Source: Rhizobium sp. R711 | GTDB lineage: Bacteria > Pseudomonadota > Alphaproteobacteria > Rhizobiales > Rhizobiaceae | Direction of reading: 5' to 3' | DNA: 64,000 nucleotides | Assembly (NCBI RefSeq): GCF_002211365.1 | Contig: NZ_LOKZ01000004.1 | Span: 141,844 to 205,843, forward strand | Part shown: positions 34,888-43,280 of the stretch, one piece after another | Layout: each line of letters opens with the position of its first letter | How positions within the stretch are numbered: position 1 is the first letter of the stretch | The notes under the pieces: model-generated | The model's database searches: none | Told to the model about the DNA's origin: nothing | What the model saw: only the letters and a program-made list of their open reading frames with translations | Made by a program: the position numbers and the translations under genes

Positions 34888-35312
34888 GGTCCCTCCCATT
34901 GCGCTCATTGTGCGTCTGCAAATTGCAAAAGGGTGTGGTTGAGTGGGTTCCCTCTTATCGTTTCCGGTTCGGGCATCGAAGCACCTGGCGGCGTTCGCTT
35001 CGATATCATGGGCTTACGTTACTCGTGATCGACGTAATTTGTTAGTATCAAAATTAGTGACTTTTAATTTGCAGCGCAATCTGGCTGGGACGCTGTCTTT
35101 GGCGATGGGGGTTCTCGCGAAAAATCAACGTTGGAGAAACGCTTTGCTCGCTTAAAGCGCGAAGATCGAACCGTTGTACTTCAGGCGTCGCGCCGATGGG
35201 TGAACCAGGCGCTTCATCACAGATTCACATGCATTCATGTACGAATCTCGTTGGCCCGTAGCGACTCATTGGCTTAGAAACGATCATCTTTTTGCTTCAG
35301 TGGAATCCTGTC
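34888..35312. other. Non-coding interval between MerR-LuxR gene and pdxJ
   Basis: About 425 bp with no convincing gene. It is locally AT-rich around 35036-35075 and contains an inverted repeat TTACGT-N12-ACGTAA (35014-35037) and AAATTA-N8-TAATTT just after it, which may be operator sites for the divergent regulator. A short open frame (34943-35155, plus strand) has no protein-like character. pdxJ promoter elements probably lie here but none is clear. Confidence 0.5.
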
Positions 35313-36065
35313 ATGCCGACCACGCTTTCCGTCAATCTCAATGCCATCGCGATGCTGCGCAACCGCCGTGACCTTCCGTGGCCGAGTGTCGAGGGGCTAG
35401 GGTGGATCGCCCTGCAATCCGGAGCGAGCGGATTGACTGTTCATCCACGGCCCGACCAAAGGCACATCCGTTTCTCGGACCTGCCCGTCATCCGTAACCT
35501 GATCGACGACGAATTCCCGAACGCCGAATTCAATATAGAGGGCTACCCGACCGATGAGTTCCTGGACCTCTGCGCTGGCGTGGCACCCGAACAGGTCACG
35601 CTGGTTCCGGACGATCCCTCGCAGGCAACCTCCGATCATGGCTGGGACTTCCGGAAGCACCGCGACTTCCTGACAGACGTCACTGCGCGGCTGAAGAAGA
35701 TGGGTACGCGCGTATCACTGTTCGCCGACGGCGACGGCGACGCCGAGGCTGTGGCGATCGCCAAGGCGGTCGGCGCTGACCGGATCGAGCTTTATACAGG
35801 ACCCTATGGCGGCTGCTATGACACGCCCGAACGGGCGGAGCCGATCCTGGAGGCGCTCGGCAAGACGGCGGATGCGGCGCTGGCGATCGGCTTGGGCGTC
35901 AATGCGGGACACGATCTGACAGTGGCTAATTTGCCGCCGCTCGTAAGGCGCATTCCGAAGCTCGCCGAGGTATCGATTGGACACGGATTGACGGCGGACG
36001 CGCTCGAATTCGGCATGGCGGAAACGGTGCGACGGTTCTGCCGGGCGTGCGGCCAAGATATTTAG
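35313..36065 (+). CDS. pdxJ: Pyridoxine 5'-phosphate synthase
   Basis: A 250-residue TIM-barrel enzyme that condenses 1-deoxyxylulose 5-phosphate with 3-amino-2-oxopropyl phosphate to form pyridoxine phosphate (DXP-dependent vitamin B6 route). Matches: [100 protein letters not shown] and [19 protein letters not shown] 35313 begins the conserved sequence; an earlier ATG at 35292 lacks support. It is a single-gene unit here; no acpS or era neighbour as in enterobacteria. Confidence 0.95.
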   Translation: MPTTLSVNLNAIAMLRNRRDLPWPSVEGLGWIALQSGASGLTVHPRPDQRHIRFSDLPVIRNLIDDEFPNAEFNIEGYPTDEFLDLCAGVAPEQVTLVPDDPSQATSDHGWDFRKHRDFLTDVTARLKKMGTRVSLFADGDGDAEAVAIAKAVGADRIELYTGPYGGCYDTPERAEPILEALGKTADAALAIGLGVNAGHDLTVANLPPLVRRIPKLAEVSIGHGLTADALEFGMAETVRRFCRACGQDI

Positions 36066-36121
36066 ACCGCCAGTAGCTGGAAGCCCGCTCCGGTGGTGCG
36101 AGGCGGGCTTCCTTGACCGAC

Positions 36122-37009
36122 TCAGGCAATGAGAGCGGTCTTGTGTGCGACGAAGAAGTCCTTGAGCGTTTCGGGCTTCTTGCCGGTCAGCGTTTCGTAA
36201 TCGGCTGTTACCAGATCAAAGTTGCCGGCGCGGATGTTAGCGTCGGCAGAAACCAGCATGTCTGCGACGAAGTCGGGTAGGCCGGCGCCGCGCATGCCCT
36301 GGCCGAGTTGTTCGTCCGTGACACTGACCGCCTTCAACGGCTTTCCAACCGCATCGGCCAGGACGGCGGCGATCTGGCCGGGGCTCAGGGATTCGGCTCC
36401 CGTCAGCGTATAGGTCGCGCTCTGTTTGGTGCCCGAGGCGAGGGACGCTGCGATCGCCCGCGCGCAGTCTTCGCGAGAGATGTTCGAAACCTTGCCGTCG
36501 CCGCTGCCCGTGTACCAGCTTCCGGACTGGAGATTGTGCGGCATGCCGTGGAGATAGTTGTCCATGTACCAGGCATTGCGAATGATGGTGTAAGGGATAC
36601 CCGTCGCCTTGATGGCATTTTCGGTGCCGAGGTGGTCCGGTGCGAAAGTCACCAGCGATTTGTCTGGCGATGGCATCGACGTGTAGGCGATGTGCTTGAC
36701 GCCCGCCTTGATGGCGGCATCCACCGCCGACTTGTGCTGCTTGAGCCTCTGACCGGGGACTGCAAGCGCGTCGGTGCTGATGATCAGCAACCGATCGACG
36801 CCCGTGAAGGCAGATTCTAGCGAGGCGGTGTCATCGAAATCCGCCTTGCGGGTGACGACACCCTTGGCGGCGAGGTCTGCGAGCTTGGCGGGATCGCGCG
36901 TCGCGGCGATGATCTTTGCAGCAGGAACCTTTTCGGTCTCGAGCAGGTGATGAATGACCCGCTGGCCGAGCTGGCCGGCGGCGCCGGTGATGAGAATGGT
37001 CTCGCTCAT
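36122..37009 (-). CDS. NmrA-like NAD(P)H quinone oxidoreductase (QorB-like)
   Basis: A 295-residue atypical short-chain dehydrogenase of the NmrA/QorB group. It starts MSETILITGAAGQLGQRVIH (NAD(P)-binding glycine motif), includes ATRDPAKLADLAAKGVV, and contains the substrate-region sequence RNAWYMDNYLHGMPHNLQSG and SNISREDCARAIAASL. QorB (YtfG) in E. coli is a quinone reductase with an adjacent divergent HxlR regulator, and the same layout is found here with HxlR at 37127. The 117-bp gap between them holds inverted repeats. Role: probably reduction of quinones, regulated by redox-active compounds; inferred by analogy. Confidence 0.85.
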   Translation of the reverse strand: MSETILITGAAGQLGQRVIHHLLETEKVPAAKIIAATRDPAKLADLAAKGVVTRKADFDDTASLESAFTGVDRLLIISTDALAVPGQRLKQHKSAVDAAIKAGVKHIAYTSMPSPDKSLVTFAPDHLGTENAIKATGIPYTIIRNAWYMDNYLHGMPHNLQSGSWYTGSGDGKVSNISREDCARAIAASLASGTKQSATYTLTGAESLSPGQIAAVLADAVGKPLKAVSVTDEQLGQGMRGAGLPDFVADMLVSADANIRAGNFDLVTADYETLTGKKPETLKDFFVAHKTALIA

Positions 37010-37032
37010 GTCTTTCCTTTAGGTTCGTTGAG

Positions 37033-37047
37033 GTCTCAAAAAGAGAC
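37033..37047. promoter_or_regulatory. Candidate HxlR operator
   Basis: GTCTC-N5-GAGAC perfect inverted repeat between the divergent QorB-like and HxlR genes. A second, imperfect one (GTTACC...GGAAC, 37105-37120) lies just before the HxlR start. Which one is bound is unknown. Confidence 0.4.
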
Positions 37048-37126
37048 TAACTATAGATTAGGAATTGACTGCGAGCTGTAAAGAAGGCAGTTTTTCCGCT
37101 CTACGTTACCAAAAAGGAACCAAGGG

Positions 37127-37543
37127 ATGAAAGGCGCCGTCGTCAACCTGAAGAAGAAGACCTCCAGCGTTCGTCGTGACGTCGATCTCAGCAACCTTGA
37201 TTTCAACAATTGCCCGGTGCGGGACATGATGCAGCAGATTGGTGGCAAGTGGTCGACGCTGATGCTCGAGGCTCTGTCTAATCGTCCGTATCGGTTCGGC
37301 GAACTGCGGCGGATGATCCCCGACATCTCGCAGCGCATGCTGACGCAGACGCTGCGGGATTTGCAACGCGACGGCTATATCGAGCGGGAGGTGTTTCCGA
37401 CCAAGCCGCCGAGTGTCGAGTATCGCATGACCGATCTAGGCCACTCCCTCTACGGCACCCTGGCCTTGCTACTGAACTGGGCGGAAGAAAACCATGATTT
37501 GGTTCGCGCCGCCCGGCTCAGGTTCGATTCAGCCGGCGTCTGA
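37127..37543 (+). CDS. HxlR family transcriptional regulator
   Basis: A 138-residue winged-helix regulator of the HxlR family. The signature is [20 protein letters not shown] (Cys near the start of the domain, often redox-sensing), followed by [38 protein letters not shown] and [15 protein letters not shown]. It is divergent from the QorB-like oxidoreductase and likely represses it, with oxidation of the Cys (about residue 27) as a possible switch. Its last 15 bp overlap the convergent MFS gene. Confidence 0.9.
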   Translation: MKGAVVNLKKKTSSVRRDVDLSNLDFNNCPVRDMMQQIGGKWSTLMLEALSNRPYRFGELRRMIPDISQRMLTQTLRDLQRDGYIEREVFPTKPPSVEYRMTDLGHSLYGTLALLLNWAEENHDLVRAARLRFDSAGV

Positions 37544-38758
37544 GATTGGCTGCCGGCCGCGGGCTTCAGTCAAGAAAAGAAGGAACGCGAGGGCCGGGAA
37601 ACAGAAGCCGATCCACGCAGTCATCGTCCAACCGCCGCTGGCGTATGCCCAGCCGCCCACCGCTGATCCGATCGCCCCGCCGGTAAAGAACGTCGCCATG
37701 TAGAGACCGTTCAGGCGGCCGCGATGTTCGGCGCTGATCGCGTAGATGGCGCGCTGACCGCAGACCAGATTGGTCGTCACGCCGAAATCAAGCAGGATCG
37801 CCGCTACCGTCAGCAATGAGAGGGCTGTCAGCGAGCCGTCCGTCGCGAATTGGCTGATCAGGAAGGCCGACATTCCAAGCAGGATCGCCAGGGTGGAGGC
37901 AGCTTTCGTCAACCCGCGGTCGGCGAGGCGTCCGGCGATTGGCGAGGCAATGGCACCTGCTGCGCCGGCCAGCGCGAACAGTGCGATGCCGTTCTGCGTC
38001 AACCCAAATTCAGGGCTCGCGAGCAGTAGGGGCGTTGTGGTCCAGAACAGGCTGAAGGCGCCGAACATGCCGGCCTGGTAAAGTGCACGTCGCTGGAGAA
38101 CACGCGAATGAAGAGCAAGATCTGCCATCGAGGCGAGCAGTTTGCCGTAACTGAGCCTCGTGTGGGGAACCCGGACCGGCAGGTTGGCCCTCAGGATGAC
38201 GACGAGCGCGATCATGAGAGCGGCAGTCAGGAAGTAGACCATATGCCAGGACGTTGCCTCGGCAACGAAACTGGCGAAGGGCCGCGCGAGCATGATGCCA
38301 CAGAGCAGCCCGCTCATGACATTGCCGACGACACGGCCACGCGTTGCGTCCGGCGCCATGTGGGCAGCAAAGGGAACAAGGACCTGGACGGCAACCGAGG
38401 AAAGGCCGATGCATAGCGAGGCCAGAAGAAACATCGCGGGTGTCGACGAAAGGCCCGCGCCGACCAAAGCGACAGCTGAGATGGCAATGAGTGTCAGCAC
38501 GAGTCGGCGATTTTCAAGCAGGTCGCCGAGCGGAACGATCAACAACAGGCCAAGCCCGTAGCCGATCTGCGTCAGGGTGACGATCAGGCCGGTTGCCGCC
38601 GGTGTGAAGCCAAGGGATGCGCTAATCGGGCCTGCAAGCGGCTGGCCGTAATAGAGATTGGCCGCGACGAGCCCGCAGGTGGCCGCGAAAAGAAATGTCA
38701 TCAACGGCGAGAGCGTCTGTGGCGCGACGGTTTCCCGCGTGGTGGTCGAAAGACTCAT
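37529..38758 (-). CDS. MFS transporter (drug/metabolite efflux type)
   Basis: A 409-residue major facilitator superfamily permease with about 12 membrane helices. Characteristic parts: [20 protein letters not shown] at helix 1, [20 protein letters not shown] between helices 2 and 3, and the cytoplasmic [20 protein letters not shown] repeat of that motif. The group resembles YgaY/YcaD-like transporters. ATG 38758 has GGAG at good spacing; the frame opens 21 codons earlier. It lies 69 bp downstream of a TetR-family gene in the same direction and is probably its target and co-operonic partner. Its 3' end overlaps HxlR convergently. Substrate unknown. Confidence 0.88.
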   Translation of the reverse strand: MSLSTTTRETVAPQTLSPLMTFLFAATCGLVAANLYYGQPLAGPISASLGFTPAATGLIVTLTQIGYGLGLLLIVPLGDLLENRRLVLTLIAISAVALVGAGLSSTPAMFLLASLCIGLSSVAVQVLVPFAAHMAPDATRGRVVGNVMSGLLCGIMLARPFASFVAEATSWHMVYFLTAALMIALVVILRANLPVRVPHTRLSYGKLLASMADLALHSRVLQRRALYQAGMFGAFSLFWTTTPLLLASPEFGLTQNGIALFALAGAAGAIASPIAGRLADRGLTKAASTLAILLGMSAFLISQFATDGSLTALSLLTVAAILLDFGVTTNLVCGQRAIYAISAEHRGRLNGLYMATFFTGGAIGSAVGGWAYASGGWTMTAWIGFCFPALAFLLFLTEARGRQPISDAG

Positions 38759-38827
38759 AGTAGGCTCCGGTGGGACTATCGGATAATTGAAAGGTTGCGC
38801 GTTTAGGCAGGTCGATCTCAACCCGAT

Positions 38828-39439
38828 TCACGTAATAAGCTTCATTGCAGTGTCGGCGACGGCGACCATGTCCTCCTTGCGTCGTCCCGTTTTGCCCACC
38901 ACGCGCATTCCCTTGGTGACGCAAAGGAGCGTACGGGCGGTGGCCGCGACGTTAATCTCGGCTGCGATCGAGCCGTCGCTTTGGCCGAGGCGGAGGAGGT
39001 CGATGATCAGTTTTTCGTTGGCCATAAAGGCCGCCGCGACACGTTCGGCTGCCTCCTCGTCGAAGAGTGCAAGGTCGTTCGCGCTGCTAACGACAAGGCA
39101 GCCGCAACGGCCGGAGGCGCCATGTGACGAGAGCGCATAGTGGGCCAGGACCTCACGGATTTTCTCACGGCCGGTTCCAACCTTCGCCATGCGTGCGTCC
39201 AGCAGGCCGCGACGCACGGTGCGATATCTGTCGAAGGCTGCGAGGAATATGCCGCGCTTGTCTTTGAAAGCCTTGTAGACGCTGCCCGAGGCAAGGCCCA
39301 TGGCCTCGGTGAGTTCGCTGATTGACGCGGCATGATAGCCACGCTCGGAAAACACCTGCAGCGCCTTGTCGAGCGCTACGTCGCGATCGAATTCGCGCGG
39401 TCTGCCGCGTGTCCGGGTTGAAAGGGTCGCCGTGGTCAT
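38828..39439 (-). CDS. TetR/AcrR family transcriptional regulator
   Basis: A 203-residue repressor of the TetR family. The DNA-binding domain is RGRPREFDRDVALDKALQVF, SERGYHAASISELTEAMGLA and SGSVYKAFKDKRGIFLAAF. The C-terminal ligand-binding part contains CGCLVVSSANDLALF with two close cysteines. Directly upstream, within 30 bp of the start, lie palindromes at 39446-39468 that suit autoregulation. It precedes an MFS exporter gene on the same strand, the classical pump-repressor arrangement. Ligand unknown. Confidence 0.9.
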   Translation of the reverse strand: MTTATLSTRTRGRPREFDRDVALDKALQVFSERGYHAASISELTEAMGLASGSVYKAFKDKRGIFLAAFDRYRTVRRGLLDARMAKVGTGREKIREVLAHYALSSHGASGRCGCLVVSSANDLALFDEEAAERVAAAFMANEKLIIDLLRLGQSDGSIAAEINVAATARTLLCVTKGMRVVGKTGRRKEDMVAVADTAMKLIT

Positions 39440-39445
39440 AGCGAC

Positions 39446-39468
39446 CTAATTAGGAAATGATCGTTTCC
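39446..39468. promoter_or_regulatory. Candidate TetR operator
   Basis: CTAATTAG (39446-39453, perfect palindrome) abuts GGAAATGATCGTTTCC (39453-39468, symmetric in 14 of 16 positions), located 7 bp upstream of the TetR start codon. Confidence 0.5.
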
Positions 39469-39499
39469 AAATCAAGCGAAACTTTTTCGATGCCGCAGA

Positions 39500-40417
39500 T
39501 CAGAGATCAAGAACCCAGGTCTGCCCGTTTTCCTCCGGCCCGAACATCCGGTGTCGCTCCTCGGAGACAAGGCGGAAGCCGGCCTTCAAGTAAATGCCGC
39601 GCGCCGCGTGCAGGACATCGTTCGTCCAGAGCGTTATCTGTCGATATTTCTTTGCCCTGGCAAAGCGGATGCATTCGTCGACCAGCATTTTTCCGAGGCC
39701 AAGACCGCGCGCCGCTTTGTCGACATAGAGCAGGCGGAGCTTCGCAACACCGTCTCCACCGTTCGTGACAAGGATCGAGCCGACGTTGATGCCGCCACGC
39801 TCGGCGATCCAGCAATACTCCATCGATGGATCGAAGTTCGCCAGGAACTTGCCCGCTACCTCAGCAACAAGGCCCTCGAAGCGCATATCCCAGCCGTATT
39901 CTTCGGTATAGGCCTTGCCCTGACTCTGGACGATCCAGCCGATATCGCCGGGGCGATGGGCCCGAATGATCAGCGGAGGCGGCGCGGCCTCGGGATCCAG
40001 AAGCGCCCGAATGGCAGCCATTGCCGACACCACGCTTTGGGGCTCGCCGTCAATGAGGTTTGAGAAGCGTTCCGCTATCTGAGCGTTGGAGCGCCGGCCA
40101 AGTTCCTCGAATTGGCTGTGTCCCTTGGTGGTGACTGTGATGATTTGACTGCGCAGATCGCCGGGATCGGCCTTCGTCTCGATCAGGTCGTCTGCGCGGA
40201 AACGCTTCAGGATTCTGCTGAGATAGGCAGGGTCGAGTTGCAGATCGCGCGCAAGTGCGCCGGCGCTGACGCCCTTGCGGGAGCCGATCTCGAAGAGGAC
40301 GCGCGCGTCGGTCAGCGTGAACTCGGTATCGAGATAGGCGCGGTTAAGGACCCCAAGGAAGTTCGTGTAGAAGCGATTGAACTCGCGCGCGGTGTCAATC
40401 AAGCCAGAGTCGGGCAT
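39500..40417 (-). CDS. MarR-type regulator fused to GNAT acetyltransferase
   Basis: A 305-residue fusion. Residues about 5-140 form a MarR winged helix: FTLTDARVLFEIGSRKGVSA, LARDLQLDPAYLSRILKRFR and TKADPGDLRSQIITVTTKGH. Residues about 150-305 form a GNAT domain: IIRAHRPGDIGWIVQSQGKA, LRLLYVDKAARGLGLGKMLV (acetyl-CoA site) and CIRFARAKKYRQITLWTNDV. Such fusions occur widely in bacteria; the acetyltransferase may act on the inducer or on a protein. ATG 40417 has AGGAG upstream. A perfect 11-bp inverted repeat covers the region from the start codon through the ribosome binding site (40418-40448), so the gene is probably autoregulated. Confidence 0.9.
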   Translation of the reverse strand: MPDSGLIDTAREFNRFYTNFLGVLNRAYLDTEFTLTDARVLFEIGSRKGVSAGALARDLQLDPAYLSRILKRFRADDLIETKADPGDLRSQIITVTTKGHSQFEELGRRSNAQIAERFSNLIDGEPQSVVSAMAAIRALLDPEAAPPPLIIRAHRPGDIGWIVQSQGKAYTEEYGWDMRFEGLVAEVAGKFLANFDPSMEYCWIAERGGINVGSILVTNGGDGVAKLRLLYVDKAARGLGLGKMLVDECIRFARAKKYRQITLWTNDVLHAARGIYLKAGFRLVSEERHRMFGPEENGQTWVLDL

Positions 40418-40448
40418 GGACAAAATCTCCTGATAGAAGATTTTGTCC
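40418..40448. promoter_or_regulatory. Perfect 11-bp inverted repeat at MarR-GNAT start
   Basis: GGACAAAATCT (40418-40428), 9-bp spacer, AGATTTTGTCC (40438-40448), exact complements. It begins at the base next to the start codon and includes the AGGAG ribosome binding site on the minus strand, so a bound dimer would block transcription or translation initiation. Confidence 0.7.
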
Positions 40449-40483
40449 CGCTTTTATTGGACTGAGTCAACTACTTTAATCGC

Positions 40484-41203
40484 TCAGGCGGCGACGACCT
40501 CCTGGACCGCCTCATCACTAAGTGCGAACTCGACAGCGGCTCTCGCGTGGATCTCCGTCGTGTCGAAACCGGGTAGGGGCAGATGCTTCGGGTCGAGGAT
40601 CAGGCAGATTTCCGTGCAGCCGAGAATGATGCTGTCGGCGCCCTTGGCGCGCTCGCGTTCGATAATCTGCATAAGCTTGTCACGCGAGCTGTTGAGCACT
40701 TTGCCGGCGCAGAGCTCGTTGAAGATGATGTCGTGTACGACAGTTCGGTCGCCGGCTTCAGGAACAACGATGTCGATGCCGAAGCTCTTCATACGGCTAG
40801 CATAGAAGCCGTGCTCCATCGTGTATCGCGTGGCAAGCAACAGCGGTCGTTTGCGACCGGAGGCCTTCAGCGATTTCGCGGTCTCGTCGATAATGTGGAC
40901 CAGCGGCACGGAGATACGCGCGGCCACCTGGTCGGCAATGAGATGCATCGTGTTGGTGCAGATGAGTACGCAGCGCGCGCCAGCGATCTGCAGACGCAGA
41001 CCTACATCGCCGAGCCGGTTTGCGGCGGCGCCCCAGTCGCCCGCCTTTTGCATAGCGACGATCTCCTCGAAATTGACCGAGTGCATCAGCAGGTCCGCCG
41101 AAGTGAGTCCGCCGAGGCGCTCGCGCACCATCTCATTGATCAAGCGATAATAGACCGCCGAGCTTTCGAAGCTCATCCCGCCAATCAATCCGATTGTCTG
41201 CAT
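40484..41203 (-). CDS. Aspartate/glutamate racemase family protein
   Basis: A 239-residue PLP-independent amino-acid racemase. Both catalytic cysteines are in place: RCVLICTNTMHLIADQV and DSIILGCTEICLILDP. The N-terminus QTIGLIGGMSFESSAVYYRL is typical of aspartate racemases (YgeA type). ATG 41203, rather than 41212, has GGGAG at a sensible distance. It is divergent from an Lrp/AsnC-family regulator, and repeated GCAAA/TTTGC motifs lie between them, suggesting control by an amino-acid-responsive regulator. The exact amino acid substrate is unproven. Confidence 0.9.
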   Translation of the reverse strand: MQTIGLIGGMSFESSAVYYRLINEMVRERLGGLTSADLLMHSVNFEEIVAMQKAGDWGAAANRLGDVGLRLQIAGARCVLICTNTMHLIADQVAARISVPLVHIIDETAKSLKASGRKRPLLLATRYTMEHGFYASRMKSFGIDIVVPEAGDRTVVHDIIFNELCAGKVLNSSRDKLMQIIERERAKGADSIILGCTEICLILDPKHLPLPGFDTTEIHARAAVEFALSDEAVQEVVAA

Positions 41204-41260
41204 TATTGTCATGCTCCCGTCTGGAATTTCCTATTGGCGAAATCATGCATTGATCATCGC

Positions 41261-41318
41261 GCAAATGGTTTGCATTGTTTGTATGAAACTCTCTGATTGC
41301 GCTGTAGTTTTGCGCAAA
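41261..41318. promoter_or_regulatory. Candidate Lrp/AsnC binding motifs
   Basis: GCAAA-TGG-TTTGC (41261-41273) and the palindrome TTTGCGCAAA (41309-41318) are spaced by about four helical turns, and GTGCAAAAT follows near 41330. Phased repeats of a related core are typical of Lrp-family control regions. Confidence 0.45.
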
Positions 41319-41363
41319 TGTCCGATACTGTGCAAAATTGTATCTCGAGATCTATGGGGGCCG

Positions 41364-41828
41364 ATGCTGGACGATCGCGATCGACGAATCCTGGAATTGT
41401 TGCAAGCCGATGCGGGCATTTCGGTGACGGAGCTTTCCGAAAAGGTCGCGCTATCGGTCTCTGCGTGTTCTCGCCGCATCCAGCGGCTGGAGGAAACCGG
41501 CCATATCGCACGGCGGATCGTGGTGCTTGATCGAGAGAAGATGGGAGTGCCGACGACGGTATTTGCGTTGATCAAGACCGCGCACCACACCGACGAATGG
41601 ATTGACGCGTTTCGCCGGGTGATCGGCAGCATTCCGGAGATCGTGGAAGCGCACCGGCTTACCGGGAACCACGACTACATTCTGAAGATCGTACTCCCGC
41701 GCGTCGAGCACTATGATGTGATCTACAAGCAGATTGTCCGCAAGATCGAACTTTTCGACGTGTCCGCGTCGATATCGATGGAATTGTTGAAAAGCGGAAC
41801 ATCGATACCCGTTGCCTATGCACATTGA
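41364..41828 (+). CDS. Lrp/AsnC family transcriptional regulator
   Basis: A 154-residue feast/famine regulator. DNA-binding domain: MLDDRDRRILELLQADAGIS, VTELSEKVALSVSACSRRIQ and RLEETGHIARRIVVLDREKM. The C-terminal RAM domain follows (VFALIKTAHHTDEWIDAFRR, AHRLTGNHDYILKIVLPRVE, SASISMELLKSGTSIPV). ATG 41364 has GGGGG upstream and matches the usual family start; the frame stays open upstream without support. Divergent from the racemase gene, so it likely responds to an amino acid and controls that gene. Confidence 0.92.
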   Translation: MLDDRDRRILELLQADAGISVTELSEKVALSVSACSRRIQRLEETGHIARRIVVLDREKMGVPTTVFALIKTAHHTDEWIDAFRRVIGSIPEIVEAHRLTGNHDYILKIVLPRVEHYDVIYKQIVRKIELFDVSASISMELLKSGTSIPVAYAH

Positions 41829-41957
41829 GTGACCTCAACGTCGAATTGGACGCGCACGACAACCGCCGGAAGCAGGCGAGCTATGCTGAAACAGCGGTTG
41901 AAAGCTGCCTGCAATCAACGACATTCGCTACAGCGAAATGGCACGGAAAGGCAGGTC

Positions 41958-43229
41958 ATGAGCGAACACCATGTTGTCGTTGCAGGCGGCGGCTTCGGCG
42001 GATTGCAGTTGGTCGACAGTCTGAAGGGAGCTGGCGTACGCATCACCCTGGTCGATCGGCGCAATCATCATCTCTTCCAACCGCTGCTGTATCAGGTAGC
42101 GACGACAATTCTTTCCACCTCCGAAATCGCCTGGCCCATCCGACACCTCTATAGCGACCGCCCGGATGTGACGACGCTGCTAGGCGAGGTGGTTGGTATC
42201 GATACCGCCATGAAGGAAGTCTCTTTACGCAGCGGAATGACGTTGCGTTATGACACGCTCGTGCTCGCCACGGGGGCAACCCACGCCTATTTCGGGCGAG
42301 ATGAGTGGGAACCGGTCGCGCCCGGGTTGAAGACACTGGAGGATGCGACGACAATCCGCCGGCGTGTGTTGCTGGCTTTCGAGCGGGCCGAGACGGAAAC
42401 CGATGCCGCTGTCCGCGACGCTCTCCTGACGTTCACAATCGTTGGGGCCGGTCCGACCGGTGTCGAACTTGCCGGGATTATTGCCGAACTTGCGCGCAAG
42501 ACGCTGCCGCGCGAATTCCGCAATATCGATACGCGCAAGACACGTGTGGTGCTCGTCGAGGCGGGGCCGTGCGTGCTTCCGACCTTTGCCGAGGAGCTTT
42601 CCGCCTATGCCAGCAAGGCACTTCAGGAGCTCGGCGTCGATCTGCACATCGGCGAGCGCGTCGTGGAGTGCACGACAGAAGGCGTCGAGACGAGCGAGGG
42701 GTTTATCCCGAGCCGTACGATTGTCTGGGCTGCCGGTGTTCAGGCGTCGCCCGCCGCCAAGTGGCTCGATGTTGTGGCTGATAGGGCCGGGCGCGTTGTC
42801 GTCGAGAAAGATTTGACGGCTCCGGGGTATCCGGATGTTTTTGTCATCGGGGATACGGCTGCCGTTACGCAGGACGGAGGGGCACCAGTACCGGGGATCG
42901 CGCCCGCTGCCAAACAACAGGGCGCCTATGCTGCGAAGGTGATCCGGGCACGCCTTGCGGGGAAACCAGCGCCACCACCGTTCCGCTATCGCCATCAGGG
43001 CAGCCTTGCGACGATCGGGCAAAGTGCAGCCATTATCGATTTTGGCCGTATCAAGCTGAAAGGCTGGATCGCCTGGTGGATATGGGGCATTGCCCACATC
43101 TACTTCCTGATCGGGACACGGTCGCGTTTTGCGGTGGCCTGGAGTTGGCTTTGGATTTACCTCAGCGGCCAACATAGCGCGCGGCTGATCACCCAGAAGG
43201 AAACAATGCGAGACGACAATCGCGCGTAA
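41958..43229 (+). CDS. NDH-2-type NADH dehydrogenase / FAD-dependent oxidoreductase
   Basis: A 423-residue flavoprotein similar to type II NADH dehydrogenases, which transfer electrons from NADH to quinones without pumping protons. FAD-binding motif HHVVVAGGGFGGLQLVDSLK, then HHLFQPLLYQVATTILSTSE, the NADH-binding LTFTIVGAGPTGVELAGIIA and FVIGDTAAV. The C-terminal hydrophobic part GWIAWWIWGIAHIYFLIG is a membrane anchor characteristic of these enzymes. ATG 41958 has GGCAGG upstream. Ends before a strong bidirectional terminator. A role in respiratory flexibility is inferred. Confidence 0.9.
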   Translation: MSEHHVVVAGGGFGGLQLVDSLKGAGVRITLVDRRNHHLFQPLLYQVATTILSTSEIAWPIRHLYSDRPDVTTLLGEVVGIDTAMKEVSLRSGMTLRYDTLVLATGATHAYFGRDEWEPVAPGLKTLEDATTIRRRVLLAFERAETETDAAVRDALLTFTIVGAGPTGVELAGIIAELARKTLPREFRNIDTRKTRVVLVEAGPCVLPTFAEELSAYASKALQELGVDLHIGERVVECTTEGVETSEGFIPSRTIVWAAGVQASPAAKWLDVVADRAGRVVVEKDLTAPGYPDVFVIGDTAAVTQDGGAPVPGIAPAAKQQGAYAAKVIRARLAGKPAPPPFRYRHQGSLATIGQSAAIIDFGRIKLKGWIAWWIWGIAHIYFLIGTRSRFAVAWSWLWIYLSGQHSARLITQKETMRDDNRA

Positions 43230-43232
43230 TAA

Positions 43233-43273
43233 AAAGGGCGGCCCGAAGGCGCAGCGGCTCGAAGCCGCCCTTT
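43233..43273. terminator. Bidirectional terminator between convergent genes
   Basis: AAAGGGCGGC (43233-43242) pairs with GCCGCCCTTT (43264-43273), with A/T tracts on both sides (43231-43235 and 43271-43273). It lies between the convergent NDH-2-like and alcohol dehydrogenase genes and probably serves both. Confidence 0.75.
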
Positions 43274-43280
43274 GCGTTGG

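Noticed and set aside
34943..35155. 70-codon gene between MerR-LuxR and pdxJ
   Set aside because: No ribosome binding site, no recognisable protein pattern, and AT-rich regulatory-looking sequence across its end.
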